Below, piece by piece: positions 8,151 through 17,143 of a stretch of 64,000 bases of DNA (position 1 is the first letter of the stretch; each line of letters starts with the position of its first letter). A program made the position numbers and the translations under genes. The notes under the pieces are model-generated. The model saw only the letters and a list, made by a program, of their open reading frames with translations. It did not search any database and was not told the DNA's origin. The stretch is from Streptomyces olivaceoviridis (GTDB lineage Bacteria; Actinomycetota; Actinomycetes; Streptomycetales; Streptomycetaceae). The stretch is from the NCBI RefSeq assembly GCF_014650115.1, contig NZ_BMUI01000024.1, forward strand, positions 50,081 to 114,080. The letters run 5' to 3'.

Positions 8151-8933
8151 TCAGTCGTCCAGCCGCGCCAGGAATCCCGCCAGTGCGCGGTTGAACTCCT
8201 CGGGTCGTTCCAGGTTGGGCAGATGGGCGGCGCCCTCGACGACGCGCAGGACGGAGTCGGGGAGGGACGCGTGCATCGCCTCGGCGCCGGCGACCGGGGT
8301 GTAGGTGTCGTCGGCGCCGACCAGGACGAGGGCGGGCACGGGCAGCGTCGCCAACAGGGCCCGGTAGTCGGGGCGTTCGGCCCGGCCGCGCAGCGCTGCG
8401 GCGGCGCCCCGCGGGGAGGTGGCCGTCATCATGCGGTGCACATGGGCCTTGACCTCGGGGTCGGCGTAGGGGGCGACCATCCTCTCCAGCACCTCGTCGG
8501 CGTAGCCGCGCATGCCCTCGGCGAGCAGCCGGTCGGCCATGGCCTCGCGGCCCCGCCGGCCCTCGGGGGTCTCGGCCTCGGGGAAGGTGTCGGCGAGGAC
8601 GAGGCCCCGGATCCGGTCGCCGGAGCGGGCGGCGCACTCCATGGCGATCTGGCCGCCCATGGACAGGCCGGCGAGGACGAAGGCGTCCACGCCCAGGTGG
8701 TCCAGGAGGTCCGCGATGTCCTGGGCGTGGCGGGCGAGCGGGACCTTGCCGGGGGTCACGGGGGAGGCGCCGTAGCCGCGCAGGTCGGGGGCGATCACCC
8801 GACGGGTCGCGGCGAACGCGGTGAGCTGCGGCTGCCACATCGTGCGGTCGAAGGGGTGGCCGTGGACGAGGACGAGGGGGACCCGGGAGGGGATTCCGGG
8901 GTCTTTGTCCTCGAATGCGAGGAAGGGGGGCAT
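8151..8933 (-). CDS. Alpha/beta-fold hydrolase
   Basis: 260 residues from ATG at 8933. It has the oxyanion-hole HGHPFD at residue 24, nucleophile elbow GLSMGG with Ser91, acid Asp in VGADDTYTP and a C-terminal His in EGAAHLPN. This is a complete Ser-Asp-His triad with a four-helix lid of the esterase/haloperoxidase/epoxide-hydrolase group. It is cytosolic, with no signal peptide. It is divergent from the MocR regulator at 9022, which may control it. The substrate is unknown. Confidence 0.88.
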   Translation of the reverse strand: MPPFLAFEDKDPGIPSRVPLVLVHGHPFDRTMWQPQLTAFAATRRVIAPDLRGYGASPVTPGKVPLARHAQDIADLLDHLGVDAFVLAGLSMGGQIAMECAARSGDRIRGLVLADTFPEAETPEGRRGREAMADRLLAEGMRGYADEVLERMVAPYADPEVKAHVHRMMTATSPRGAAAALRGRAERPDYRALLATLPVPALVLVGADDTYTPVAGAEAMHASLPDSVLRVVEGAAHLPNLERPEEFNRALAGFLARLDD

Positions 8934-8960
8934 GGCGACGACCCTAGGGTGCCGCCCTGG

Positions 8961-8994
8961 CTCGGTGCAATAAGATCTTTGCCCTCGGTGCAAT
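8961..8994. promoter_or_regulatory. Two 11-bp direct repeats between hydrolase and MocR genes (candidate MocR operator)
   Basis: CTCGGTGCAAT occurs at 8961-8971 and again at 8984-8994, 23 bp apart on the same strand, in the 88-bp gap between two divergent genes. MocR regulators such as GabR and PdxR are known to bind paired direct repeats next to their own gene. The repeats are seen and the binding is inferred. Confidence 0.55.
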
Positions 8995-9021
8995 CCAACC
9001 GGACCGGGAACAGGGGGAGTT

Positions 9022-10362
9022 GTGGACGACTACCGGCGCATCGCCGACCTGATCGCCGCCGACATCACCGGCGGGCGGCTACGGCCCGGCCAACGGCTGC
9101 CGCCGCAGCGGGTGTTCGCGCGCCGCCGTGGCATCGCACCGTCGACGGCCGGGCGGGTGTACGCCGAACTCGTGCGCCGGGGGCTGGTGGTGGGCGAGGT
9201 CGGGCGCGGCACGTTCGTGCGGGCGACCGCGCCGGACGGGCAGCCGGGAACCGCCCTGACCGAGGCGGCCGGCGCCCCGCTCGTCAACCTGGAGCTGAAC
9301 TACCCCTGCGTGCCGGGCCAGGCCGAGCTGCTGGCCCCGGCCCTGACGTCGCTGCTGCGGCCGGACGCGCTCGGCCAGGCGCTGCGGCCGGCCCCGGCGG
9401 CGGGCACCCCGGCGGCCCGGGAGGCGGTCGCCGCCCTGCTCGCCGGGAGCGGGCTGCGGGCCGGGCCGGAGCGGATCCTGTTCACCGGCAACGCCCGCCA
9501 GGCCATCGCCGCCAGCCTCGCCGCGCTGGTCCGGCCCGGCGGCCGGGTCGGGGTGGAGCCGTTGACGTATCCGCTGGTCAAGGAGATCGCGGCGCGCCTC
9601 GGGCTGGTCCTCGTGCCGCTCGCCGCGGATGCGGAGGGGCCGCTGCCGGAGGCGGTGGCCGCCGCCCACCGCGGCGCTCCGCTGTCCGCGCTCTACCTCC
9701 AGCCGGCCCTGCACAACCCGACCTCGCGCACGATCGGCGCCGGGCGGCTGCGGGAGCTGGCCGACTGTGTCCACAGGCTGGGGACACCGGTGGTGGAGGA
9801 CCGGATCTGGGCCTTCCTGGACACCGGCGGCCCGCCCCCGCTCGCCGCGCTCGCGCCCGGCCTGGTCCACCTCGTCGACAGCCTGTCCAAGAGGGTCGCC
9901 CCCGGACTCACCGTCGGCTTCGCCGTCGTGCCGGAGGACCGCGTGGAGGCGGTGGCGCGGGCCGTCCGCTCCGGCGGGTGGAGCGCGGGGTCCTTCGCGC
10001 TGGAGGCGGCCGTGCGCTGGCTCGGCGACGGCACCGTGGACCGGCTGGTGGCCGCCAAGCGGCAGGACGCGCGACGCCGGCAGCGGCTGGTCGCCGAGAA
10101 ACTGGCCGGGTTCGCCGTACGGTCCGACCCGGCCGCCTACTTCGCCTGGTGGGAACTGCCCGCGCCCTGGCGGGCGGACACCTTCACGGCCGCGGCACGG
10201 TCGCACGGCATCGCCGTCACCCCGGGTACGGCCTTCCGCGTCGACCCGAGCCGGACACCGGACGCGGTCAGACTCGGACTCGGGTCGGTGTCGGAGGGCC
10301 GCTTGGGGCGGGCACTGGAGACGCTCGCCATCGTGGCGCGGGGCGAGGCAGCCGGACGGTGA
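9022..10362 (+). CDS. MocR-family regulator (GntR helix-turn-helix fused to class I aminotransferase)
   Basis: 446 residues from GTG at 9022, placed 3 bases after the ribosome site CAGGGGGAG. Residues 1-70 form a GntR winged helix (LRPGQRLPPQRVFARRRG, STAGRVYAELVRRG). The rest is an aminotransferase fold I domain with the pyridoxal-phosphate lysine in DSLSKRVAPG (Lys290) and a conserved FLDTGGPP region. Known family members sense a PLP-linked ligand and switch a divergent promoter; the divergent gene here is the alpha/beta hydrolase. The ligand is unknown and residual enzyme activity is unlikely but not excluded. Confidence 0.93.
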   Translation: MDDYRRIADLIAADITGGRLRPGQRLPPQRVFARRRGIAPSTAGRVYAELVRRGLVVGEVGRGTFVRATAPDGQPGTALTEAAGAPLVNLELNYPCVPGQAELLAPALTSLLRPDALGQALRPAPAAGTPAAREAVAALLAGSGLRAGPERILFTGNARQAIAASLAALVRPGGRVGVEPLTYPLVKEIAARLGLVLVPLAADAEGPLPEAVAAAHRGAPLSALYLQPALHNPTSRTIGAGRLRELADCVHRLGTPVVEDRIWAFLDTGGPPPLAALAPGLVHLVDSLSKRVAPGLTVGFAVVPEDRVEAVARAVRSGGWSAGSFALEAAVRWLGDGTVDRLVAAKRQDARRRQRLVAEKLAGFAVRSDPAAYFAWWELPAPWRADTFTAAARSHGIAVTPGTAFRVDPSRTPDAVRLGLGSVSEGRLGRALETLAIVARGEAAGR

Positions 10363-10375
10363 GGGCGGGCCGGGA

Positions 10376-10457
10376 GCCGGCAGTGGCCTGGGGTGGTGCG
10401 CGGGGTGCCGGCAGTGGCCTGGGGGTGGTGCGCGGGGGTGCCGGCAGTGGCCTGGCC
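10376..10457. repeat. Short tandem repeat after the MocR gene
   Basis: Three copies of a 31-33-bp unit beginning GCCGGCAGTGGCCTGG start at 10376, 10407 and 10440. The copies differ by one or two G residues and the third diverges at its end. The tract lies between convergent genes and carries no coding sequence. Confidence 0.75.
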
Positions 10458-10503
10458 GTTGTGCATGGGTGGCCGGGCAGGCGTGGGCCTGTTCCGGTCG
10501 CGG

Positions 10504-11427
10504 TCAGGCTTTGGCTCGGGTCGGTGTCGGAGGGGTGGTCGGGGACGCCCGGCGGCGTCGCGTGCGGCGGGACAGCCGGAGGCGGCGGGTGAGCCGGACG
10601 GCGAGGGCGACCGCCAGGCCGAGGCCCATCAGCAGCCAGGCGGTCATGCGCAGGGTGCCGGTCAGGGCGTCGTAGACGGCGCCAGCCGCCGGGTGGGGCA
10701 CATCGGCGGGCAGGTCGGCCAGGGTCAGGCCGCGGCCGACGGCCAGGGCGACGGCGAGCAGGGCGCCGCCCAGCGCCGTGCCCAGGGCGGTCGCGATGAC
10801 GGCCCGGCGCCGGTGGACGGCGAGCGCGATGCCGCCGACGGCGAAGACCACGGCCGCCACCGGCAGCCAGAAGCCGGCGACTTCGAGCACGTGGAACCCC
10901 TTCCGCAGCGTGGGCAGCCGGTCCGCCGGGAGCACGGGGACCTCGGTGTGCTCCACCGGGATGTGCGCGGCGAGCGGCACGTGATCACGGGTGAGCTGGC
11001 GTTTGACCTGGGCGGTGACGGGGGCCAGGTCGACGGTGACGGCGCGCTCGTCCTCCCCGCGCAGGGCGCGCAGGACGGCGTCGTGGGTGATCCGGTTGCC
11101 GGTGTCCCAGGCCAGCCGGAAGGCGCGGGTCTGGGTGAAGGAGCGCACCGCGTCGTGCACGAACGGCCGGACCGAGCCGCGTACCGGACGCACGTCCAGG
11201 TGCTCGTCCACCGCGCGCAGGATGCCGTCGCCGACCGTGTCCACGACGGCGTCCCGCACGGCCGGGTGGGCGGCGAGCGGTGCCATCGTGGTGACGTACC
11301 GGCCCGTGTCGGCGAGCCCGTACGCCGCCCAGGCCGCCAGCGCGCCGAACGGCACGAGGAGGCAGGACAGGGTGATCAGTACGGCCGACAGGGCGCTCCT
11401 GAGGCGTGAGGGCACGCTTCCAGGCAA
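10504..11427 (-). CDS. Conserved integral membrane protein of unknown function
   Basis: 307 residues. There is an N-terminal membrane helix (ALSAVLITLSCLLVPFGALA), then about 140 residues predicted outside with several Val/Asp-rich segments. A second group of three helices follows: WLPVAAVVFAVGGIALAV, ALGTALGGALLAVALAVG and MTAWLLMGLGLAVALAV. The tail is very basic, Arg- and Pro-rich. This layout is common in Streptomyces hypothetical proteins and I recognise no named family. The start is uncertain: TTG at 11427 gives the longest frame and GTG at 11415 is equally placed. Neither has a strong ribosome site. Confidence 0.7.
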   Translation of the reverse strand: MPGSVPSRLRSALSAVLITLSCLLVPFGALAAWAAYGLADTGRYVTTMAPLAAHPAVRDAVVDTVGDGILRAVDEHLDVRPVRGSVRPFVHDAVRSFTQTRAFRLAWDTGNRITHDAVLRALRGEDERAVTVDLAPVTAQVKRQLTRDHVPLAAHIPVEHTEVPVLPADRLPTLRKGFHVLEVAGFWLPVAAVVFAVGGIALAVHRRRAVIATALGTALGGALLAVALAVGRGLTLADLPADVPHPAAGAVYDALTGTLRMTAWLLMGLGLAVALAVRLTRRLRLSRRTRRRRASPTTPPTPTRAKA

Positions 11428-11566
11428 GGACCACCGGGGCCGGGGCGCGAGCGGGAGGACTGCGTTCGGGCGCTCTCCGGTGGAGGGTTCACCCGAACGG
11501 GTGTTTCCTGGTGCTGGGGGGAAGGAAGTGGCTGATGCGGGCCACTGGGGACACAGGGGAGTGCGT

Positions 11567-11592
11567 GGGCCCCGGCCGACCGGCCGGGGCCC
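11567..11592 (-). terminator. Hairpin downstream of the 174-residue membrane protein
   Basis: GGGCCCCGGCC at 11567-11577 pairs perfectly with 11582-11592 across a GACC loop. It lies about 105 bases beyond the stop of the minus-strand gene ending at 11698 and before the next minus-strand gene. Confidence 0.55.
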
Positions 11593-11646
11593 CCGCGCAG
11601 CCGCGTAGGGCCCCGGCGTACTCCGCGGCCCCGGCGTCCCGGCGTC

Positions 11647-11704
11647 CCGGCGCCCGTCCCGGTGTCCTCAGCGGCCCCGGCGCCCGTCCCGGTGTCCTCA
11701 GCGG
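11647..11704. repeat. Two 30-bp direct repeats at a gene end
   Basis: A unit starting CCGGCGCCCGTCCCGGTGTC repeats at 11647 and 11677. The second copy overlaps the last codons of the membrane-protein gene that ends at 11698, so the repeat may have arisen by slippage at the 3' end of that gene. Confidence 0.6.
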
Positions 11705-12222
11705 ATCCGGCGTCCGAACGCGTCCTCCCGCGTGTAGTAGTGGTAGAAGAACGCGGCGAAGGTGGCCGCCGACACCAGCAGGGACATCAGCACGGTCCGC
11801 AGCACGTCGCCGCCCTGGCTGGAGCTCTGGGTGGGGATGAAGCTGCCGCGCTGGTTGTAGAGGAAGCCGAACGCGCAGCCGACGAACGCCGTCCACAGCA
11901 GCGCGTGCACCTCCCGCGGCATCCGGGGGGTCAGGATCAGCAGGGTCGCGCACAGCACCGCGAACACCAGCGCGCTGACGAAGCCGAGCAGGAGGTTCCA
12001 GCCGGTGATCGGGCCGCCGAAGCGGTTGTTGGCCGCCACCCAGTAGCCGTAGGCCAGTCCCAGCACGACCGGGACGGCCAGCCGGCCGATCGCGTGGGTG
12101 CGCGCGTCGAAGACGTCGGGTGAACGCCGGACCATGTCGGACGACCGCCGCTCCGCCGCCGCCGCCGCCGGCGTGCGGCCGGGCCGGGACATTCCGCCGG
12201 GCGCGGGTGCCGCTTGAGCCAT
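11698..12222 (-). CDS. Small integral membrane protein, function unknown
   Basis: 174 residues from ATG at 12222, preceded by GAGAGGAG at a seven-base spacing. After an Ala-rich cytosolic head (about 45 residues) there are four hydrophobic segments: IGRLAVPVVLGLAYGYWVAA, WNLLLGFVSALVFAVLCATL, VHALLWTAFVGCAFGFLY and VLMSLLVSAATFAAFFYHYY. The first two are separated by a short polar loop (NNRFGGPITG). I do not recognise the family. It is divergent from the membrane phosphatase gene at 12365, with a 142-bp gap that must hold both promoters. Confidence 0.75.
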   Translation of the reverse strand: MAQAAPAPGGMSRPGRTPAAAAAERRSSDMVRRSPDVFDARTHAIGRLAVPVVLGLAYGYWVAANNRFGGPITGWNLLLGFVSALVFAVLCATLLILTPRMPREVHALLWTAFVGCAFGFLYNQRGSFIPTQSSSQGGDVLRTVLMSLLVSAATFAAFFYHYYTREDAFGRRIR

Positions 12223-12364
12223 GGGAGCACTCCTCTCTCCTCGCCCCCGTGTCCAGGGCACACCGGTGCGCACGGCCTGGCAACTCGGCCAGGAGGGTGA
12301 CGAGTGCCCGGATGCGTGCCGTTCTCCCCCGTGGTTCGCTGAGGGGCATGGAGGGCCGGTCGCC

Positions 12365-13597
12365 GTGACGGAGATGGAGTTCGGGCGGCGCCGTCGCCCG
12401 CTGCTACGGATCCGCGGGGCGGGCGTCGCGTGGCTGCCGCCCCTGCTGCTGCTCGCCGGGATCGTCCTGCTGGACCTCAACACCAGCGAGAGGTTCCGGA
12501 TCGTCACCTGGATCGTGCTGGTCCCGGGCATCGCCGCCGCGATCTGCGGGGTGTGGACGACGGCCGCCTACGTCGTGCTGTCCGTGGTGACGTACGTCCT
12601 CGTGGACAGCGCCTGGCCCGACCAGTACCAGGCCGGATTCGGCGACTTCCTCCTCGTCGCCCTCGGCGGCGCCCTGGCCACCCTGGCCGCGGTCGTGCGC
12701 GTGCGTCAGGAACGGCACGCCGGGCACATGCGGGACATCGCCGAGACCACCCGGCGCACCGTGCTGCGTCCGCTGCCGCCGCGCTGGGCCGGGCTGGACC
12801 ACGCGGGCGTGTATCTGGCCGCCGACGTCGACGCGCGGGTGGGCGGCGACTTCTACGACATCCAGCCCGGTCCGCACGGCGCCCGGGTGCTCGTCGGCGA
12901 TGTGCAGGGCAAGGGGCTGGGCGCGGTGGAGGTCGCGGCGGCGCTGCTCGGTACGTTCCGTGAGGCCGGGTACCACGAGCGGGACCTCAGGACCGTCGCC
13001 GAACGCCTGGAGACCCGGATGCGGCGGCACCGCGCCCACATGGCCGCGCTCGGCCGGGACGAGGGCGACCGCTTCGCCACCGCCGTCCTCATCGCCTTCC
13101 CCGACAGCACCACGGACGCGATCGACGTCACGAACTTCGGCCACGAGCCCCCGCTCGCCGTCGGCCCGCACGGAGTCCGCGAGCTGCCCAGCGGCGACGG
13201 GCTGCCGCTCGGCCTCGGCGACCTCGCGGGCGGGCCGCCGCCCGTGCACCGGGTGCGGCTGGCCGCCGACGAGACGCTGCTGCTGGTCACCGACGGGGTG
13301 ACCGAGGCCCGCGACGAGCCCGGCGAGTTCTACGAGCTGGCCCGCGAGGTGTCCCGCGCGGTCCGCGCGGACCCCCGCCGCACCGAGCCCCGCCGCCTGG
13401 TGCGCCGGGTCCGCGACGGCGTACTGCGCCACACCGGCGGCTGCCTGGAGGACGACACGACGATCTTCGCGCTCCGGCGGTTGCCGGACGACGGGGAGGA
13501 GCCGGGCGCGGGGGACGCGGCGCGCGCGGGCGGCGTGACGGGACCGGAAGCCCAGGCGGCCGACGACTCCGGAACCGGACGCGCACGGGGTGAGTGA
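12365..13597 (+). CDS. Membrane-bound PP2C/SpoIIE-type protein phosphatase
   Basis: 410 residues from GTG at 12365, with GGAGGG eight bases upstream. The first 120 residues carry three to four membrane helices (WLPPLLLLAGIVLLDL, IVTWIVLVPGIAAAICGVW, AAYVVLSVVTYVLV, FLLVALGGALATLAAVV). The C-terminal domain is a SpoIIE/RsbU phosphatase with metal-site motifs VGGDFYD, VGDVQGKGLGAVEVAA and LVTDGVTEARDEPGEFYE. Such proteins dephosphorylate anti-anti-sigma factors to release alternative sigma factors. No partner is adjacent. The type with a short membrane sensor and no PAS/GAF is abundant in Streptomyces. Confidence 0.92.
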   Translation: MTEMEFGRRRRPLLRIRGAGVAWLPPLLLLAGIVLLDLNTSERFRIVTWIVLVPGIAAAICGVWTTAAYVVLSVVTYVLVDSAWPDQYQAGFGDFLLVALGGALATLAAVVRVRQERHAGHMRDIAETTRRTVLRPLPPRWAGLDHAGVYLAADVDARVGGDFYDIQPGPHGARVLVGDVQGKGLGAVEVAAALLGTFREAGYHERDLRTVAERLETRMRRHRAHMAALGRDEGDRFATAVLIAFPDSTTDAIDVTNFGHEPPLAVGPHGVRELPSGDGLPLGLGDLAGGPPPVHRVRLAADETLLLVTDGVTEARDEPGEFYELAREVSRAVRADPRRTEPRRLVRRVRDGVLRHTGGCLEDDTTIFALRRLPDDGEEPGAGDAARAGGVTGPEAQAADDSGTGRARGE

Positions 13598-14020
13598 CGG
13601 CGGACATACCGCTGACGAGCCTCGGGCGGGGCGGCGGCGGTGCACCGGCGGGTGGCCGGCCGAGGGCACGTCGAGGGCACGTCGAGCGTCAGGCGATCCG
13701 GCGGCTCGCGGTTCGGCGGCTTGCGGTTCGGCCGGGCGCCGGAGCCCGGCCGGGCACCGGGGGCTCGCGGCGCGCCGGGGCTCGCGGGCAGGGGGGTACG
13801 AGGGGCGCGGGGGCGTTGGCTGTGCGGGCTGACGGGGGTCTCGGGCAGGGGCGGTGGGGCGTTGTCGGGGGTGGGTCGGGAGGACGCGAAGGAGGGGGTT
13901 TGCCGGGGGGACGCGTCGGTTTGCAGGCGCAGCGGTTACGGTGCTGGCTGGAGAACGGATCCACGGGGCCCCGGGTACGCAGGGGTCGCGGGGTCCACAG
14001 GGTGACTTGGGGGAGGCACG
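13598..14020. other. 423-bp intergenic region without a supported gene
   Basis: Several frames are open because of the base composition, but none has a ribosome site together with a plausible protein. A short direct repeat (CGAGGGCACGT, twice near 13669-13691) is present. The promoter for the gene at 14021 should lie near the end; I see no confident -35/-10 pair. Confidence 0.5.
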
Positions 14021-15166
14021 ATGCCCGGAACCGTGCTGCTGCTCGCAGCCGCGCCGCTCGGCCGGGGGCGCCTGGTGGACGCGGCCGGTGTCCTGCCGGT
14101 GCTGGCCGCCGTCGCCCCCGCCGTCCTGTCCGGCGCCGGCACCGCGAACGTCATCGAACTCGTGGATCCGCTGGAACCGCAGGCCGTCCTCACCCGGCTG
14201 CGGGCCGCCGCGGCCTCCCCCGGCCCGCTCACCGTGTACGTCACCGGCCAGGTGCAGCTGGACCGCCGACAGCGCCGGCCCCACCTCGCCCTGGCCCGCA
14301 CCACGCCGGCCACGGTCCGTTACACCGCGCTGCCCTGGCACTGGATCCGCGAGGAACTGCGCCTGCGCTCCGCCGGGGACACCGCGCTCGTCGTGGACCT
14401 GCACGCGGACGCCGAGGCCTGGCGGTACGTCACCGAGCACGGCCTCGACTCCGGCCGGAACACCGCCGTGTACGGCCGCATCGCCCCGGCGACGGGACGG
14501 CGGGGGCCGGCGGAGCCGGCGTACATGAAAACGGTGGCCACGCTGCTGCGCAGCGGCCACCGGCCCCCGCTGGACGCGTTGCACCAGCAGGCGGTGGACC
14601 GGATCCCGCAGGAGACGAAGGGCAATCTGCTGCTGGCCGACGCGGGGGGCTACGCCGTACCCGCCTCCCCGGTCTCCCCGGCTCCCCCGGCCTCCTCCAC
14701 CACGTTCACCACGGTCACCGCTCCGCTCCCCTCCCCCCGCCCCGAGGACCCGCACGCCGCGATCAGTGCCGCCGTGCACGCCGGCCGGCACACCGAGGCG
14801 GACGGAATGGCCGCCCGGTACGAGGCGGAGGCGGTGCGGGGGTACGGCGCCGCTTCCGAGCAGGCACTGCACTGGAGCGAGGTGCGGGCCGATCTGGCGA
14901 TGTTCGCGGGGGACCCGGTGCGCAGTTGCCGGGTCTGGCTGACGGTGGCCGAGACGCGGCTGGCCGCCGGGCAGGCGGTGGACGCGCCCGCCGTGGAGGC
15001 GGCCGTGGACCGCGCCCACCACCAGTGGACCCGGATCAAGGACACGGCGCGGGCCCGTGAACTCGGGCCCGCGCTCGCGGAGTTGCGGCTCAGGGTGCCG
15101 GGACGCCGGCATGGCGCGCTGGAGAGCGTCCAGCGGGAGCTGGGCCGGCTCCAGGCCGCCCAGTGA
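14021..15166 (+). CDS. Conserved actinobacterial protein of unknown function
   Basis: 381 residues from ATG at 14021 with GGGGGAGG upstream. The first 190 residues have an alternating beta/alpha pattern (LLLAAAPLGRGRLVDAAG, LTVYVTGQVQL, TALVVDLHADAEAWRYV) ending near ATLLRSGHRPPLDALHQQAVDRIP. A Pro/Ser linker follows around residue 215. The C-terminal part is helical and Ala-rich (HAGRHTEADGMAARYEAEAV, then WSEVRADLAMFAGDP), suggesting a TPR-like helical repeat. No signal peptide or membrane segment is seen. I recall similar Streptomyces hypothetical proteins but no function. The stop lies only three bases from that of the convergent secreted-protein gene. Confidence 0.75.
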   Translation: MPGTVLLLAAAPLGRGRLVDAAGVLPVLAAVAPAVLSGAGTANVIELVDPLEPQAVLTRLRAAAASPGPLTVYVTGQVQLDRRQRRPHLALARTTPATVRYTALPWHWIREELRLRSAGDTALVVDLHADAEAWRYVTEHGLDSGRNTAVYGRIAPATGRRGPAEPAYMKTVATLLRSGHRPPLDALHQQAVDRIPQETKGNLLLADAGGYAVPASPVSPAPPASSTTFTTVTAPLPSPRPEDPHAAISAAVHAGRHTEADGMAARYEAEAVRGYGAASEQALHWSEVRADLAMFAGDPVRSCRVWLTVAETRLAAGQAVDAPAVEAAVDRAHHQWTRIKDTARARELGPALAELRLRVPGRRHGALESVQRELGRLQAAQ

Positions 15167-15169
15167 CCC

Positions 15170-17143
15170 TTACTTGGTGAACGTGAAGTACTTCCAGGCG
15201 CCGTGCGTCGTGGAGTTCACGATGTCACCGGACGAGCTGTTGATGTACGACGAGCGCACCCGGAACCGCCAGCCGACGTCCTGGCCGTGGTCGCCGGTGA
15301 TGCGGACCTTGGAGACGCCGTCGGAGCCCAGCTTGAAGTACTCGGGGTCGCCCGGGTACCAGCGGCCCTGGTAGTACACCTCGAACTCGAACTTCTGCGC
15401 CCGGCCCGGGTAGTACGACATCTTGGTCGTGATCAGCGGGTCCTTGGTCTTGTGGAAGAAGTAGTACGTGTGGCCCCACGCCGACTTGGCCTTGTAGTGG
15501 CTGCTGACCGAGGTGGACACGCTGACCCGGGCGCCGACGGTGCTGGCGGCGGACGCCGGCTTGTAGCGGGAGTCGCCCGCGAACTTCGCGGTGACCTTGG
15601 TGTCCCGCTTGAGGTCCAGCGTCACCGACAGGTTGCCGTCGGAGTTGACCTGGCCGGACTTCACCAGCTTGTTCGGCTTGTCGCTGCCGAACGGGTCGGC
15701 CCAGATCTCCACCGTGCGGTTCTTGTACGTCTTGCCCAGGTGGGCGGTGAACTTGACGTCCTTGCCGTACGCGTAGACCTTGCCGTTGTTGTTGACGGTC
15801 AGGGTCGGCTTGGCGCGGGAGACGTCGACGGAGTCCGAGCCGGAGGCCGCCGTGTGGGCGGCGTCGCCGGCGTAGGCCACCGTGTACTTCACCTTGCCGC
15901 CGGCTGGCGGGGTGTCGGTGAAGGAGAACGTGCCGTCGGCCTTGGTGACCGCCGCCGCGAGCACCTTGCCCTTCGGCGACTCCAGGTCGGTGCGGGTCAC
16001 GGTCAGCTTGGTGCCGGCGGGGACGGCCGTCTTGGAGGCGACCTTGCCCTTGACGGTGAGCTGCTTGGCGCGGGTGGCGGTGGCCGGCGCGTCCACGGTG
16101 ACGGTGGCGACCGCCTTGGTGGGCGCGTTCAGGACGCGCAGGGAGAACACGCCCTCGTTGTTGCTGGTCACCGCGAACAGCCGGGAGCCGTCCGGGGCCC
16201 AGGCCAGGCCGCCCCGGGCCAGCAGGTCGGAGCCGCTGCTGGTGCCGGTGTTGGGGAAGTCGTAGGTGCGGACCGCCTCGCTGGTGCCGGGCTTGAAGAC
16301 GTAGACGTCCGGCTCGTAGGAGCCGTCGATGCCGGCCGCGACCGTGCCGTCCGGCGCGATGGCGACGGAGTTGGGGTACGCGTCCGTGACGTACTTGCCG
16401 TCCTCGTTGAGGTCGGAGGTCCGGAACACCTGCTGGTAGTACGGCGCGCCGCTGGCCACCACGACGTCCTTGCCGTCGGGGGTGACCTGGAGGTCGCCGA
16501 GGTTGCTGCCGGCCTCACGGGTGCTCGCCACCTTGGTGGCGGTGCCCGTCGAGACGTCGTACGAGGCCAGTTCGACCGGGCTCTGCCCGATCGCCCCGGC
16601 GATCAGGGTGCTGGAACCGGGCGCGGCGTCCAGCAGCGGGGCCGCGTACCAGCCGTTGTCCTGGCCGAGCGTGACCGTGTGGTCCTCGGCGGCCAGGTCG
16701 ACGGAGCCGATGTTGCCCGCGGCGGCGCCGCCGTAGCCGAACCACAGCTTGCCGCCCGCGAGGGCGACGCTGAGCGGCTTGTCGCCGACCGTGTACCGGG
16801 TGGTCTCGGTGTCGGTGGCGGTGTCGAAGACGGCGATGGCGTCGAGGTCCTGCACGGCCGCGTAGAGCGTGCCGGAGTCGGCGGACAGCTCCAGGCCGGT
16901 GACGCCGGAGAGGTTGGTGGTGAGCTGCTTGACGACCCGGCCGGCGTAGTCGGTGACGACGATCTTGCCGTTCAGCGGGTCGCTGACGAAGACCTGCTGG
17001 TGGACGGCGTCGACGACGATGTCACCGGTCGTCCTGACCGGCAGGCTCTGGCTGGAGTCGGCGAAGGCCGGGGTGACGGCGAGGGCCGCCGAACTGAAGA
17101 GGACCGCCAGGGTGGTGGCAGCTGTGAGAGAGCGCTTGCGCAC
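15170..17143 (-). CDS. Large secreted protein: beta-propeller followed by Ig-like domains
   Basis: 657 residues from GTG at 17143, behind a GGGGGG ribosome site. A Sec signal peptide is clear (VRKRSLTAATTLAVLF to VTPAFA). Residues about 35-330 look like a YVTN/SMP-30-type beta-propeller with repeated D-x-x-G-V-Y/L-A motifs (GDIVVDAVHQQVFVSDPLNG, SADSGTLYAAVQDLDAIAVF, APDGTVAAGI). Residues about 345-540 hold two bacterial Ig-like domains (VTVKGKVASKTAVPAG, VKYTVAYAGDAAHTAASGS). The last 100 residues, rich in Tyr/Trp/Lys, form a domain shared by Streptomyces secreted proteins. It is probably exported and cell-wall or matrix associated; ligand unknown. An ATG at 17182 would add 13 residues but lacks a ribosome site. 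Confidence 0.85.
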   Translation of the reverse strand: MRKRSLTAATTLAVLFSSAALAVTPAFADSSQSLPVRTTGDIVVDAVHQQVFVSDPLNGKIVVTDYAGRVVKQLTTNLSGVTGLELSADSGTLYAAVQDLDAIAVFDTATDTETTRYTVGDKPLSVALAGGKLWFGYGGAAAGNIGSVDLAAEDHTVTLGQDNGWYAAPLLDAAPGSSTLIAGAIGQSPVELASYDVSTGTATKVASTREAGSNLGDLQVTPDGKDVVVASGAPYYQQVFRTSDLNEDGKYVTDAYPNSVAIAPDGTVAAGIDGSYEPDVYVFKPGTSEAVRTYDFPNTGTSSGSDLLARGGLAWAPDGSRLFAVTSNNEGVFSLRVLNAPTKAVATVTVDAPATATRAKQLTVKGKVASKTAVPAGTKLTVTRTDLESPKGKVLAAAVTKADGTFSFTDTPPAGGKVKYTVAYAGDAAHTAASGSDSVDVSRAKPTLTVNNNGKVYAYGKDVKFTAHLGKTYKNRTVEIWADPFGSDKPNKLVKSGQVNSDGNLSVTLDLKRDTKVTAKFAGDSRYKPASAASTVGARVSVSTSVSSHYKAKSAWGHTYYFFHKTKDPLITTKMSYYPGRAQKFEFEVYYQGRWYPGDPEYFKLGSDGVSKVRITGDHGQDVGWRFRVRSSYINSSSGDIVNSTTHGAWKYFTFTK

